This document shows positions 15,428-24,832 of a stretch of 45,471 bases of DNA, piece after piece. The translations under genes and the position numbers were made by a program. Under the pieces are notes generated by a model that was not told the DNA's origin, did not search any database, and was given only the letters and a program-made list of their open reading frames with translations. How positions within the stretch are numbered: position 1 is the stretch's first letter; each line of letters opens with the position of its first letter. This DNA is from Christensenella sp964438705 (lineage in GTDB: Bacteria; Bacillota; Clostridia; Christensenellales; Christensenellaceae), in the NCBI GenBank assembly GCA_964438705.1, contig CAYTKQ010000024.1, positions 1-45,471 of the forward strand, read 5' to 3'.

Positions 15428-16341
15428 TAAAATTCTCCCAGCAGCCGCACCTCTGGCTCCAGCGGCACGCCCGTTTCCCGGAGCACCGTTTTTTTCACAT
15501 GCGCGATCAGCTCATAAATGTCGCGCGAGGCCGCGTTTCCTGTATTAATAATAAACCCCGCATGCTTTTCCGAAACCTGCGCGCCGCCGATGCAAAAGCC
15601 TTTGAGGCCGCACTGCTCGATGAGCGGGCCGGCGTAATATCCGGCGGGACGCTTGAAGGTGCTGCCCGCGCTCGGCCATGCGAGCGGCTGTTTTTCCCTG
15701 CGCCGCGCGTTGAATTCGTTCATTTTGTTAAGAGAGGCCTGCGGGTCGCCTTCCTTGAGCGTGAAGGTCGCATCCAGCACCACATAACCTTCTTCGCTGA
15801 CCGCGCTGTGGCGGTAGGAGAGGCGGAGTGCTTCGGCATCCAGTTCACGCAACGCGAAATTGCGGTCGAGCACATGAACGGAGGTGAGGAAATCCTTGAT
15901 CTCGCCGTCGTATGCGCCCGCATTCATGTAGACCGCGCCGCCAAGCGCGCCCGGGATGCCGCCCGCAAATTCGAGGCCCGCAAGCCCCGCGCGGATGGAT
16001 TCGAGGCACAGGAGCTTTAAGGACGCGCCTGCCTGTGCGGTAACGCGATTTCCTTCGACGGTGATCGCATCAAACCCGTCGGCAAGCCTTACGACCGCTC
16101 CGCGATAGCCTTCGTCTGAAACGAGCAGGTTGGAGCCGCGTCCAATGACGACATACGGCGCGCCTTCCTCGTGCAGCGTACGCAGCACGGCGGAGATTTG
16201 CTCCGTGCTTTTAGGCATGAGCATCAGATCGGCGGGGCCGCCCGTCTGAAAGGTGGTGTGCGCCGCCATCGGCTCATTTTCAAGTACGCCCGCTTCCCCC
16301 AGCAATGGGATGAAACGGGCGGCGAGTTCGTTGATGTTCAT
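15427..16341 (-). CDS. murB: UDP-N-acetylenolpyruvoylglucosamine reductase
   Basis: MurB reduces UDP-GlcNAc-enolpyruvate to UDP-MurNAc with NADPH via FAD, the second committed step of peptidoglycan synthesis. The 304-residue protein has TTFQTGGPADLMLMP (about 27-41), the FAD-binding VIGRGSNLLVSDEGYRG (about 65-81), GGIPGALGGAVYMNAGAYDGE (about 120-140), the catalytic-serine segment PSAGSTFKRP (about 222-231), and a C-terminal PEVRLLGEF with the general-acid glutamate. The ATG at 16341 overlaps the TGA of hprK by four bases (ATGA), so the upstream in-frame extension to 16380 is not used. Confidence 0.96.
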   Translation of the reverse strand: MNINELAARFIPLLGEAGVLENEPMAAHTTFQTGGPADLMLMPKSTEQISAVLRTLHEEGAPYVVIGRGSNLLVSDEGYRGAVVRLADGFDAITVEGNRVTAQAGASLKLLCLESIRAGLAGLEFAGGIPGALGGAVYMNAGAYDGEIKDFLTSVHVLDRNFALRELDAEALRLSYRHSAVSEEGYVVLDATFTLKEGDPQASLNKMNEFNARRREKQPLAWPSAGSTFKRPAGYYAGPLIEQCGLKGFCIGGAQVSEKHAGFIINTGNAASRDIYELIAHVKKTVLRETGVPLEPEVRLLGEF

Positions 16342-17258
16342 GATTGAGAGATCACGTCCATGATGTTTTGCGCAAGCCATTCGCCTCCGCCCTGACCGAT
16401 GCTTTTGAGGCGAAAGTTCATTGCCGCGACCTCGATGACGATCGCCAGGTTGCGTCCCGGGCGCACCGGAAGGGTGATCTGCGGCACCTTGATGCCGAGC
16501 AGGGTGATGTGGTTATCTGCCGTGCCGAGGCGGTCGATGTCGCGCACATCGCCCGGCTCCAGATGGATGGACAGCTCGATTTGCTTTTCACGGCGCACCG
16601 CGCCCATGCCGTACAGCACGGAAACGTCGATGATACCAAGGCCGCGAATTTCCATCATGTGCCGGATGATGTCCGGCGACTGCCCGATGAGCGTATCGTC
16701 TGAAAGCTTGTGGATCTCCACCACGTCGTCCGCAACGAACCGGTGACCGCGCTTCACGAGCTCGAGCGCCGTTTCGCTCTTGCCCACTCCGCTGTCGCCC
16801 GTGATGTAGATGCCCACGCCGTATACGTCCATCAGCCCCCCGTGACGGGAGATGACGGGCGCGAGAAGCGCATCCAGATAAATCGCCGTCTTGTGGCTCA
16901 GTTTGGTGGTGGTGAGGCCGGACATCAGCACGGGCACGTCGTATTTGCGCGCGCATGTCAGAAATTCATCCGGCGGCGTCAAATTGCGCCCGATCAGCAC
17001 GCATGGGATCGCGTGTGAAAAAAAACGATCCAGCCGCTTAAGCCGCGTTTCGGAATCGAGGGTCTGGAGATAGGTGATCTCCGCCATGCCGAAAAGCTGC
17101 ACGCGGTTCATGGCAAAATATTCGAAAAATCCGCTCATCTGAAGACCGGGACGATTCAGGTCGCTCGAATCGATTTCGGCGGTGTCCCGCGTTCCCATGT
17201 AGATGATGTTTAGATTGATCGCTTTTGCAAGTTCGTCGATCTTGATGACACGTTTCAT
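16338..17258 (-). CDS. hprK: HPr kinase/phosphorylase
   Basis: HprK phosphorylates Ser46 of HPr and Crh with ATP or PPi and removes it again with phosphate, linking glycolytic state to CcpA. The 306-residue protein has the N-terminal domain to about residue 130, the catalytic His region SRHGGLMDVYG (about 136-146), Walker A ITGDSGVGKSETALEL (about 151-166), the ADDVVEIH segment (about 174-181) and the family signature MEIRGLGIIDVSVLYG (about 202-217). It begins a tight run with murB (ATGA overlap) and itself overlaps the HAD gene by the same kind of ATGA. A Ser46-bearing Crh-like protein is encoded at the end of this operon. Confidence 0.97.
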   Translation of the reverse strand: MKRVIKIDELAKAINLNIIYMGTRDTAEIDSSDLNRPGLQMSGFFEYFAMNRVQLFGMAEITYLQTLDSETRLKRLDRFFSHAIPCVLIGRNLTPPDEFLTCARKYDVPVLMSGLTTTKLSHKTAIYLDALLAPVISRHGGLMDVYGVGIYITGDSGVGKSETALELVKRGHRFVADDVVEIHKLSDDTLIGQSPDIIRHMMEIRGLGIIDVSVLYGMGAVRREKQIELSIHLEPGDVRDIDRLGTADNHITLLGIKVPQITLPVRPGRNLAIVIEVAAMNFRLKSIGQGGGEWLAQNIMDVISQS

Positions 17259-18055
17259 TCATCTGCTCCCAATAAATATTTTTCAATGGCCAGCGCGACG
17301 CCGTCCTCTTCGCAGGAGGCGGTCACGTCGTCGGCAGCCTGCTTACAAACCTCTGAGGCGTTTTCCACGGCGATGCCCATGCCCGCAAAGCGCAGCATGC
17401 TTTCGTCGATTTCGCTGTCCCCGACGGCAATGATCTGCTGCGGCTCGATTCCCAGTTTGCCCGCAAGAAACGCGAGGGCGCTGCCCTTGGTGGCCTCCGG
17501 GTTCATGACCTCGAGATAATTAGCCTGCGATTTTTTGAACGCCAGTTCTGGAAACATCGCGACAAGCTCGCTGCGAAATTCCTCCAGCCGCGCGCTCTCA
17601 TCGATGATCAGTATTTTTGAGGCGAGCACCGGCTCCACCTCCAGCAGGCCGGGGTTCACGATGCCCGAATATCCGCACTGCGCCTCGTAGAAATCGGTGA
17701 AGGGGGTACGTGCAAGATAGTGATATCCGTCGTCCATATACACCTGAAAATAGGCGTTGTGCGTTACAGCCCACCGCATTACCTGCTTGGCGGTAATGGG
17801 AGGGACATAGGTGGAATAAACGATTTTTCCTTCGGGATCGACGACCTGTGCGCCGCCGCACACGATCGTATAATCCTTGTTTTCGATCATCCGGTTGTAG
17901 CTCTCTACGCCCGGATAGGCGCGCCCGGAGGCGAGGATGATGCGCGCACCCTTCGCGATGGCGGCCTTAAGCGCCGCGCAATTTTTCGCGGAGAGGCGTT
18001 TTTCTGCGTCCAATAGAGTGTCGTCAAGATCCAATGCTGCAAGTCGATAAGCCAT
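17255..18055 (-). CDS. Cof-type HAD hydrolase
   Basis: The 266-residue protein begins with the HAD nucleophile motif ALDLDDTLLD (residues 7-16), has LASGRAYPG (motif II, about 41), a type IIB cap in the middle and IIAVGDSEIDESML (motif IV, about 213-226). Cof-family members dephosphorylate sugar phosphates, pyridoxal phosphate or similar; the substrate is not evident. It is the first gene of the minus-strand operon leading to hprK, with a promoter at 18097-18125, and overlaps hprK by ATGA. Confidence 0.9.
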   Translation of the reverse strand: MAYRLAALDLDDTLLDAEKRLSAKNCAALKAAIAKGARIILASGRAYPGVESYNRMIENKDYTIVCGGAQVVDPEGKIVYSTYVPPITAKQVMRWAVTHNAYFQVYMDDGYHYLARTPFTDFYEAQCGYSGIVNPGLLEVEPVLASKILIIDESARLEEFRSELVAMFPELAFKKSQANYLEVMNPEATKGSALAFLAGKLGIEPQQIIAVGDSEIDESMLRFAGMGIAVENASEVCKQAADDVTASCEEDGVALAIEKYLLGADE

Positions 18056-18096
18056 AAAATAATTTTGCCTTCCTTTTCAGTTGATCATTCCTTTTT

Positions 18097-18125
18097 ATTA
18101 TACAATAGCAGCGCACTTTTTGAAA
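18097..18125 (-). promoter_or_regulatory. Promoter of the HAD-hprK-murB-PHP-rapZ-whiA-crh operon
   Basis: On the minus strand TTTCAA (18120-18125) and TATAAT (18097-18102) are 17 bp apart, about 40 bp before the HAD start. Confidence 0.6.
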
Positions 18126-18165
18126 GCGCAAAATGCCGGAATCCCGGACGGGGATTTCTGAATTG

Positions 18166-18198
18166 TTTACACAATTTGGCAGGCGGGCGTGTTATACT
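18166..18198 (+). promoter_or_regulatory. Promoter of dnaE (extended -10 type)
   Basis: TATACT (18193-18198) is preceded by a TG one base before it. The nearest -35-like box, TTTACA at 18166-18171, is 21 bp away, so recognition may rest on the extended -10. The start codon is 40 bp downstream. Confidence 0.45.
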
Positions 18199-18238
18199 AA
18201 AACCAACGAAAAAGAAAAGACGAAGGGAGGAAGCGGAT

Positions 18239-21200
18239 ATGACGGACTTTACGCATCTTCATGTGCATACGGAATACAGCCTGCTTGACGGCGCTGGACG
18301 GATCGGCGATCTGGTTTCGCATGCCAAGGAGCTTGGTATGGACGCACTTGCCATCACCGATCACGGGGTGATGTACGGCGTGCTCGATTTTTATGAGGCG
18401 GCGAAAAAAGTGGGGATCAAGCCCATCATCGGGTGCGAGGTGTATGTCGCGCCGGGCAGCCGGTTTGAAAAAACCTCTCTTTCGCGCGAATATGCGCATC
18501 TTGTTCTGCTGTGCAAGGATATGATCGGCTATAAAAACCTGATGAAGCTTGTTTCCGCGGGCTCGCTCGAGGGATTTTATTACAAGCCGCGTATCGATTA
18601 CGATTTGCTAAAGGCGCATACGGAAGGGCTTGTGTGCCTGTCCGCATGCCTCGCGGGGGATGTGCAGCGTCTGCTGATGCAAAATGACTACAAGGGCGCG
18701 AAGCAGATGGGTGAAAAGCTGCGCGATCTGTTTGGGGCGGATTTTTACCTCGAGCTGCAGGATCATGGCATTCCCGAGCAGCGGCGCATCAACCCCCTTC
18801 TTTTGAAGCTGGCGGACGAGCTGCATGTGAAGCTGGTCGCCACGAACGATGTGCATTATGTGCACAAGGACGACGCATATGCCCAGCAGGTGCTGATGTG
18901 CATCCAGACGGTCACCACCATCGACGCGCCGAGCAAGATGGCGTTTGCGACGGATGAATTTTATTTGAAATCCCAAAAGGAAATGGCAACGCTGTTTTCG
19001 CATGTGCCCGAGGCGCTTGCCAATACGCGCGAGGTGGCAGACAAATGCAATCTGGAATTTGAATTTGGCAGCAACCATCTGCCGGAATTTATTGTACCGG
19101 AGGGCTACACGAACGCCGAATATTTGAAGCATCTCAGCGAAGAAGGGCTTAAAGCACGCTACAGTGAGATGACGCCGGAGATCCGTGAGCGGTTCGATTA
19201 CGAGCTTCACACCATCGACAGCATGGGATTTACGGATTATTTTCTCATCGTGTGGGATTTTGTGAACTTCGCGAAGCAAAACGACATCATGGTGGGGCCG
19301 GGCAGGGGCAGCGCGGCGGGAAGCATCATCGCGTATTCCCTTGGCATCACGAACATCGACCCCATCAAATACAATCTGCTGTTCGAACGGTTTTTGAACC
19401 CCGAACGCATCAGCATGCCGGACATTGACATCGACTTCTGCTATGAGCGGCGGCAGGAGGTCATCGATTATGTGACGCAAAAATACGGACAGGAGCGCGT
19501 GGCGCAGATCATTACCTTCGGCACGATGGGTGCGCGGCTCGTGATCCGCGATGTGGCCCGCGTGATGAACATGAGCGTGGCGGACGCGGACAAGCTTGCG
19601 AAGATGGTGCCGTTTGAGCTGAAAATGACCATCGACAAGGCATTGGAGCGCAACCCGAAGCTGAAAACGGAATATGAAAACAACCCGGACGCGAAGCAGG
19701 TGATCGACATTGCGCGCAGGTTGGAGGGCATGGCGCGGCACGCGTCCACCCATGCGGCGGGCGTAGTGATCGCGGATGCGCCCATCACGGATTACGTTCC
19801 TCTGCAAAAGAACCCCAAGGACGAGAGCGTCATGACGCAGTACACCATGAAGAAGCTCGAGAGCATGGGGCTTTTGAAGATGGACTTTCTTGGGCTGCGT
19901 ACGCTGACGGTGATCCGCGACGCGGTGGCGATGGTCAGGGAAAACTACGGCGTGGCACTCGACATCGACAAGCTCGATCTCGATGATCAGGAGGTGTACA
20001 AGCTGATCGCCTCCGGCGAGACACTCGGCATTTTCCAGTTTGAAAGCGGCGGCATGCGCCGGCTGCTGCAGGATTTGAAGCCAAGCAGTTTAGACGACAT
20101 CATGGCGGCGAACGCGCTGTTTCGGCCCGGCCCGATGGAGAGCATCCCGGATTACATCAAAAGCAAGCACAACAGCGCGCACGTGCATTATCTGCATCCC
20201 ATGCTCGAGCCGATTTTGAACGACACCTACGGCTGCATGGTCTATCAGGAGCAGATCATGCGCATCGTGCGCGACGTGGCGGGCTATTCCATGGCGAGAA
20301 GCGACCTTGTACGCCGCGCCATGAGCAAAAAGCAGCACGACGTTCTGGAAAAGGAACGCAGGGTGTTCATCGACGGCGAGGAAGAGGACGGCAAGGTCAC
20401 CGTGGAGGGTGCGGTGCGCCGGGGCATGGACAAAAAGACGGCGAACGTGCTGTTTGATCAGATGATGGCGTTTGCGAACTATGCGTTCAACAAATCACAC
20501 GCGTGCGCATACGCGGTGGTGGCGTTCGAGACGGCATATTTGAAGCGGTATTATCCCGTGGAATTCATGACCGCGCTTTTGAACAGCTACATTGCGAGCA
20601 AGCAGAAGCTCGCGGAATATATTGGGAGCATCAAAAACGCGGGCATTACCATTTTGCCGCCCGATATCAACAAATCGGGTATGCGCTTTTCTACGGAGGA
20701 CGGATGCATCCGCTTTGGACTGTCCGCGATTTCGTACGTGGGCGAGGCCATCGACGACGTGATCACGCGGCGGGGGAGCGGGTATGCGGATTTTACGGAT
20801 TTTGTGGACAAAAATTCGGATGTACTTAACAAAAAGCGGCTGGAAAGCCTGATCCTTTCCGGGTGCTTTGATTGCTTTGACGTAAAGCGCGCGCAGCTTC
20901 GCGCGGTCTATGAAAACGTGCTTGCGGACGCGACGCAATTGAAAAAGCGACAGGCGACGGGGCAGGTGTCTCTTTTTGACAGCATGGAGGGAGAATTCGC
21001 CCCGCTCAGCGTGCAGCTGCCAGATATTCCTGAATATGATGAAGCGGAAAAGCTGTCCTATGAAAAGGAAATGACGGGACTTTACATCAGCGGGCATCCT
21101 TTAGACGAGCTTACGAGCGTGATCGCGGCGCGGCCCATAAACATCGGAGAGATCATGCAAACAGCGGATGATGAAATGACGATGTATGAATACGACGGCA

Positions 21201-21688
21201 AGGAGGTAGAGCTTTTGGGCATCATCACGGGCACGCGCATCCGCCCGACCCGGCAGAAAAAGATGATGGCGAATTTTGTGCTCGAGGACCTTTACGCGCA
21301 GATCAATGTGATCGCCTTTCCCAATGTGTACGCGGCGGCGGAAAACCTGATCCGTACGGACACCATCGTCAACGTGAACGGCAGGATCACCGTGACGGCG
21401 CAAAGCGGCGTGGAGCTTTTGGCGGAGCGGGTGACGCGCTTTGTTCCCGACGACTCGTTTTTCGCGGGCAAGCAGCTTTTTGTGAAGATCGCATTGGGAA
21501 CGGATTGCGATGTGGATGGGCTGATGCGCATTGCGGGGCGGTATCCGGGCAACAACAGCGCGGTGGTGTATGTGGAAAAAACGGGGCAGAAGTATAAGCT
21601 GACGGGTGCGCGCAGCGTGGCCTATAAGGCGGAGCTCGTAGATGAACTGAAGGCATATCTGGGTGAGGAAAACGTGATTGTGAAATAG
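18239..21688 (+). CDS. dnaE: DNA polymerase III subunit alpha, DnaE type
   Basis: The replicative polymerase alpha subunit of 1149 residues. It opens with a PHP domain (THLHVHTEYSLLDG, residues 4-17; AITDHGVMYG about 38-47), then the catalytic palm with the GPGRGSAAGSI segment (about 350) and PDIDIDFCYERR (about 396-407) bearing the acidic residues, SHACAYAVVAFETAYLK near 755, a helix-hairpin-helix region near 820-880, and a C-terminal OB fold (ELLGIITGTRIRPTRQKKM, about 990). The ATG at 18239 follows GGGAGG with normal spacing; the upstream open frame to 18065 has no ribosome site. pfkA follows, a gene order seen in other Bacillota. Confidence 0.97.
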   Translation: MTDFTHLHVHTEYSLLDGAGRIGDLVSHAKELGMDALAITDHGVMYGVLDFYEAAKKVGIKPIIGCEVYVAPGSRFEKTSLSREYAHLVLLCKDMIGYKNLMKLVSAGSLEGFYYKPRIDYDLLKAHTEGLVCLSACLAGDVQRLLMQNDYKGAKQMGEKLRDLFGADFYLELQDHGIPEQRRINPLLLKLADELHVKLVATNDVHYVHKDDAYAQQVLMCIQTVTTIDAPSKMAFATDEFYLKSQKEMATLFSHVPEALANTREVADKCNLEFEFGSNHLPEFIVPEGYTNAEYLKHLSEEGLKARYSEMTPEIRERFDYELHTIDSMGFTDYFLIVWDFVNFAKQNDIMVGPGRGSAAGSIIAYSLGITNIDPIKYNLLFERFLNPERISMPDIDIDFCYERRQEVIDYVTQKYGQERVAQIITFGTMGARLVIRDVARVMNMSVADADKLAKMVPFELKMTIDKALERNPKLKTEYENNPDAKQVIDIARRLEGMARHASTHAAGVVIADAPITDYVPLQKNPKDESVMTQYTMKKLESMGLLKMDFLGLRTLTVIRDAVAMVRENYGVALDIDKLDLDDQEVYKLIASGETLGIFQFESGGMRRLLQDLKPSSLDDIMAANALFRPGPMESIPDYIKSKHNSAHVHYLHPMLEPILNDTYGCMVYQEQIMRIVRDVAGYSMARSDLVRRAMSKKQHDVLEKERRVFIDGEEEDGKVTVEGAVRRGMDKKTANVLFDQMMAFANYAFNKSHACAYAVVAFETAYLKRYYPVEFMTALLNSYIASKQKLAEYIGSIKNAGITILPPDINKSGMRFSTEDGCIRFGLSAISYVGEAIDDVITRRGSGYADFTDFVDKNSDVLNKKRLESLILSGCFDCFDVKRAQLRAVYENVLADATQLKKRQATGQVSLFDSMEGEFAPLSVQLPDIPEYDEAEKLSYEKEMTGLYISGHPLDELTSVIAARPINIGEIMQTADDEMTMYEYDGKEVELLGIITGTRIRPTRQKKMMANFVLEDLYAQINVIAFPNVYAAAENLIRTDTIVNVNGRITVTAQSGVELLAERVTRFVPDDSFFAGKQLFVKIALGTDCDVDGLMRIAGRYPGNNSAVVYVEKTGQKYKLTGARSVAYKAELVDELKAYLGEENVIVK

Positions 21689-21699
21689 CGGAAAACAGG

Positions 21700-21734
21700 G
21701 CGCCGCTTTCCCAAAGGAGAGACAGGCGCTTTTT
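21700..21734 (+). terminator. Terminator after dnaE
   Basis: GCGCC (21700-21704) pairs with GGCGC (21725-21729), with an inner CTTTCC-CAAA-GGAGAG stem, followed by five T. Confidence 0.8.
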
Positions 21735-21779
21735 GTTTTGTGAAAAAATGAAGAATATCACATTTTCCGTCGATTTGTA

Positions 21780-21808
21780 TTGTCTTTTGTAAATTTCTTT
21801 GCTAAAAT
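21780..21808 (+). promoter_or_regulatory. Promoter of pfkA
   Basis: TTGTCT (21780-21785) and TAAAAT (21803-21808) are 17 bp apart. The leader of about 80 nt contains a short GCCG/CGGC hairpin. Confidence 0.6.
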
Positions 21809-21893
21809 AGTCTATGATTGCCGGGGTTTTTTGCTTTCGGCATGCGGTGTATGTATATTCTATCAGAAAGTTTAAATAAACGGTGATTGTGCG

Positions 21894-22865
21894 ATGAAAA
21901 GAAGAATTGGTATTTTGACAAGCGGTGGCGACACACCGGGAATGAACGCTGGAATCCGTTCGGTCGTGATGGCGGCCGATGCTGCGGGTTTCTCGGTCAT
22001 GGGGATCACAAAAGGTTATGCGGGCCTCATCGAGGGCCGTGTGGACCGCATCAAAACAGAGGATGTTGCGGGCATCGTTGAGAAGGGCGGAACCATCCTG
22101 AAAACGGCGCGCTGTGAGGAATTCAAAACGCCGGAGGGCCAGCAGAAAGCGTTGCAGGTCATCAAGGCGTTTGATATTTCGGGGATGATCGTCATCGGCG
22201 GCGACGGATCTTTTGCGGGCGCTAAGGTGCTTTCACATCTGGGCGTGCCCACCATCGGCATTCCGGGAACGATCGACAACGACCTTGCGTACACGGATTA
22301 TACGATCGGCTTTGATACGGCGGTCAACGGCGTTGTGCAGGAGATGTCGCGCATCCGCGACACGATGAATTCCCACGAACGCGTAGGCGTGATTGAGGTC
22401 ATGGGAAACAAGTGCGGAGATATCGCGCTCTTCGCGGGCATCGCGGGTGGTGCGGAGCACATCATCATTCCGGAGGTCGAATTTGACATCGACTATATCT
22501 GCGACAAAATTCTTGGCAGCCGCATCAAGGGCAATATGACGAGCATCGTGCTCATTGCCGAGGGCGCGGGTAAGGGAGAAGCGGTCGCGAACTATATGCG
22601 CGCGAAGGCGAAGCTTGACGCAAAGGCCATCGTGCTCGGCTACATCCAGCGCGGCGGTACACCGACCGCGGAGGATCGCATCCGTGCCACGAGCATGGGG
22701 GTGCGTGCAGTGCAGCTTCTGAATAACGGCATCGGCGGCAGGGTCGTCGGCATGCGGGACAACAAGATCATCGACGAGGACATCGACGAGGCGCTTTCCA
22801 GGGAAATGGTTTTCCGGAAGGACCTCTACGATGAGTTCAAGATCATGTCTGAAAACAGGCAGTAA
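21894..22865 (+). CDS. pfkA: ATP-dependent 6-phosphofructokinase
   Basis: PfkA phosphorylates fructose 6-phosphate, the main control point of glycolysis. The 323-residue protein has ILTSGGDTPGMNAGIRS (residues 7-23), IGGDGSFAGA (about 101-110), GIPGTIDNDLAYTDYTIGFDTA (about 122-143, with the catalytic Asp) and EVMGNKCGDIAL near 162. Glycines in both GGDGS and PGTIDND mark the ATP-using rather than the pyrophosphate-using form. Length matches the bacterial homotetrameric enzyme. The ribosome site before 21894 is weak. A terminator follows at 22892. Confidence 0.96.
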   Translation: MKRRIGILTSGGDTPGMNAGIRSVVMAADAAGFSVMGITKGYAGLIEGRVDRIKTEDVAGIVEKGGTILKTARCEEFKTPEGQQKALQVIKAFDISGMIVIGGDGSFAGAKVLSHLGVPTIGIPGTIDNDLAYTDYTIGFDTAVNGVVQEMSRIRDTMNSHERVGVIEVMGNKCGDIALFAGIAGGAEHIIIPEVEFDIDYICDKILGSRIKGNMTSIVLIAEGAGKGEAVANYMRAKAKLDAKAIVLGYIQRGGTPTAEDRIRATSMGVRAVQLLNNGIGGRVVGMRDNKIIDEDIDEALSREMVFRKDLYDEFKIMSENRQ

Positions 22866-22891
22866 GGGCTGCAATCAACTGAACATGTTAC

Positions 22892-22918
22892 AAAAAAGGC
22901 TTGCGCAAAGCCTTTTTT
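22892..22918 (+). terminator. Terminator between pfkA and the glycerol-1-phosphate dehydrogenase gene
   Basis: AAAAAAGGCTT and AAAGCCTTTTTT form a long stem with a GCGC-centred loop. The T run ends only 8 nt before the next ATG. Confidence 0.85.
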
Positions 22919-22925
22919 ACTATGT

Positions 22926-23993
22926 ATGAGAAGGGTCGTGGACATTATCAATACGTTCGCAGTGCCGGAAAGCGTTAAGATCGGGCAAGGGATATTATAC
23001 CCTAAACTAAAAGAGTTCATCAAGCCGACGGACCGCGTGATGCTCATCGTCGATAAGATCGTAGACGAGCTTTATGGGCGGGACGTTTACGCGTGCCTCG
23101 AAGGGCATTGCAGGGAGGTCAAGCGCGAATTTGTGCACGCCGGGTCTTTGAGGGAGGCGTTTTTGCAGTCCTACTATATCGTGAACCGCGATTTTGACGC
23201 GGTGATCGCCATGGGAGGCGGCAAGGTGCTCGATGTGGGCAAATATGCGTCGTCCATGTCCAAGCGGCCGTTTGTGAGTATCCCGACCTCCATTTCCCAC
23301 GATGGCGTAGCATCGCCTATTGCCGTCTTGAAATGCGATCACAATTCGGTGCGCAGCCTCGACTGCAAAATTCCTTCCTACATCATCATGGACATCGACA
23401 TCATCAAAAAAGCGCCGCGTCAGTTGATTATTGCGGGGCTGGGGGACTTGATTTCCAATGTGACCGCCTTAAGGGACTGGGAAAAGGCGGCGGCAGCGGG
23501 CAAAGCAAAGATGGACGATTTTGCGTACATCATTTCGGGCACGGCGGTGCGCGCGATTTTGCAGTACCAGAACGCGTCACTCGACGATCCGGCATTTTTG
23601 ACGCAGCTTGCGGAATCCATCGTATTATCCGGTCTGGCAATGAACATCACAGGCAACACGCGCCCATCGAGCGGCGCGGAGCACCTCATAAGCCACGCGA
23701 TCGACGCGATCGGCAAGGGAACGTTCCACGGCATTCAGGCGGGCATGGCGAGTGTGCTGGTGGAATATCTTTATGGCGGGGATCACGCGTTCATCCGCAG
23801 ATTTTTGAAGAGCTTCGGCATCCCGACAAGCTTCGAAGAGCTGGGGCTTACCTACGACGAATATGTGCAGGTCATGCGCATGGCACGGACCACGCGCAAA
23901 AACCGATACACCATACTGGATGAGATATCCTATGACGATGCGCATCTGAAAGAAATCTATGACGCAGTTTATGGAGGAATGCATGGGCAGTAA
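22926..23993 (+). CDS. egsA: Glycerol-1-phosphate dehydrogenase (EgsA/AraM type)
   Basis: Enzymes of this family reduce dihydroxyacetone phosphate to sn-glycerol 1-phosphate, the archaeal lipid backbone stereoisomer; bacterial AraM homologues do the same. The 355-residue protein belongs to the iron-type alcohol dehydrogenase fold: GQGILYPKLKEF near 20, NAD-binding MGGGKVLDVGKYAS (about 97-110), SIPTSISHDGVASPIAV (about 119-135), and metal ligands in GLGDLISN (Asp about 178), SGAEHLISHAID and GTFHGIQAGMAS (His near 258 and 275). It overlaps a HAD phosphatase gene. No ribosome site is visible and a terminator ends just before the ATG, so the exact start and promoter are uncertain. Confidence 0.88.
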   Translation: MRRVVDIINTFAVPESVKIGQGILYPKLKEFIKPTDRVMLIVDKIVDELYGRDVYACLEGHCREVKREFVHAGSLREAFLQSYYIVNRDFDAVIAMGGGKVLDVGKYASSMSKRPFVSIPTSISHDGVASPIAVLKCDHNSVRSLDCKIPSYIIMDIDIIKKAPRQLIIAGLGDLISNVTALRDWEKAAAAGKAKMDDFAYIISGTAVRAILQYQNASLDDPAFLTQLAESIVLSGLAMNITGNTRPSSGAEHLISHAIDAIGKGTFHGIQAGMASVLVEYLYGGDHAFIRRFLKSFGIPTSFEELGLTYDEYVQVMRMARTTRKNRYTILDEISYDDAHLKEIYDAVYGGMHGQ

Positions 23994-24819
23994 CGAAAAA
24001 CGCGGCAGGGTCAACCCGAACGCGGCACAGCTTAGGGACATCGAGTGCTTTGTACTCGATATGGACGGCACCATCAATCTGGAAAATACGCTGATTCCCG
24101 GCGCGAAGGAATACATCGAATGCATGCAGGAAAAGGGGATCCCTTTTTTCTTTTTCACCAACAATTCCTCAAAAGCGACGCGCGATTATGTGAAAAAGCT
24201 GGAGCGGCTTGGGTTCACGGGCATCACGCGAAATCACATCATGACATCCGGTGATGTGATGATTCACTACTTAAAAACGCAAGCAGAGGATCCGAAGATA
24301 TACCTTGCGGGAACCCCTGAGCTCGAGGCACAGTTTCGCGAGGCAGGCATCACACTGCTTGACAAGGATGCGCAAACGGCGGATTTTGCCGTTTTGGGGT
24401 TCGATACCACCTTTGCGTTTGAAAAGGCGGACGCGCTGTGCAGGCTCATTTCAAACGGCGTGCCATTTGTGGCGACAAACATCGACAAGGTGTGTCCGTT
24501 GGAAAATGGGCGGTTTTGGCCGGATTGCGCCTCCATGGCGAAGATGATCACGCACGCGACGGGTGTGGAGCCAAAATTTGTGGGCAAGCCATTCAAGGAA
24601 ACGGTGGATTTTATCCTCGCGAAGACAGGATCGAAAAAAGAAAATACCGCTATGGTGGGCGATCGGCTGTATACGGATGTGAAAACGGCTGTAAACGGCG
24701 GCATCGTCGGGATCGCGGTGCTTTCCGGCGAGATTTCCTACCGGGATATCGAAGAGGGAGAGGTTGCGCCCGACTATATCCTCGACAGCGTATACGACAT
24801 CTATACGGCGATCCGGTGA
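23983..24819 (+). CDS. HAD-IIA family phosphatase (NagD-like)
   Basis: The 278-residue protein has FVLDMDGTINLENTLIPGA (motif I near residue 20), FFTNNSSKATRDYVKKL (motif II with the typical Asn-Asn-Ser, near 60), a type IIA cap, and MVGDRLYTDVKTA (motif IV, near 225). Relatives dephosphorylate glycerol phosphate, phosphoglycolate, p-nitrophenyl phosphate or nucleotides. Overlap with the glycerol-1-phosphate dehydrogenase gene by 11 bp suggests the substrate could be glycerol 1-phosphate; that is inference from position. The ATG at 23983 follows GGAGG by 5 nt. A terminator follows at 24833. Confidence 0.88.
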   Translation: MGSNEKRGRVNPNAAQLRDIECFVLDMDGTINLENTLIPGAKEYIECMQEKGIPFFFFTNNSSKATRDYVKKLERLGFTGITRNHIMTSGDVMIHYLKTQAEDPKIYLAGTPELEAQFREAGITLLDKDAQTADFAVLGFDTTFAFEKADALCRLISNGVPFVATNIDKVCPLENGRFWPDCASMAKMITHATGVEPKFVGKPFKETVDFILAKTGSKKENTAMVGDRLYTDVKTAVNGGIVGIAVLSGEISYRDIEEGEVAPDYILDSVYDIYTAIR

Positions 24820-24832
24820 CCGTCGGGCAAAG

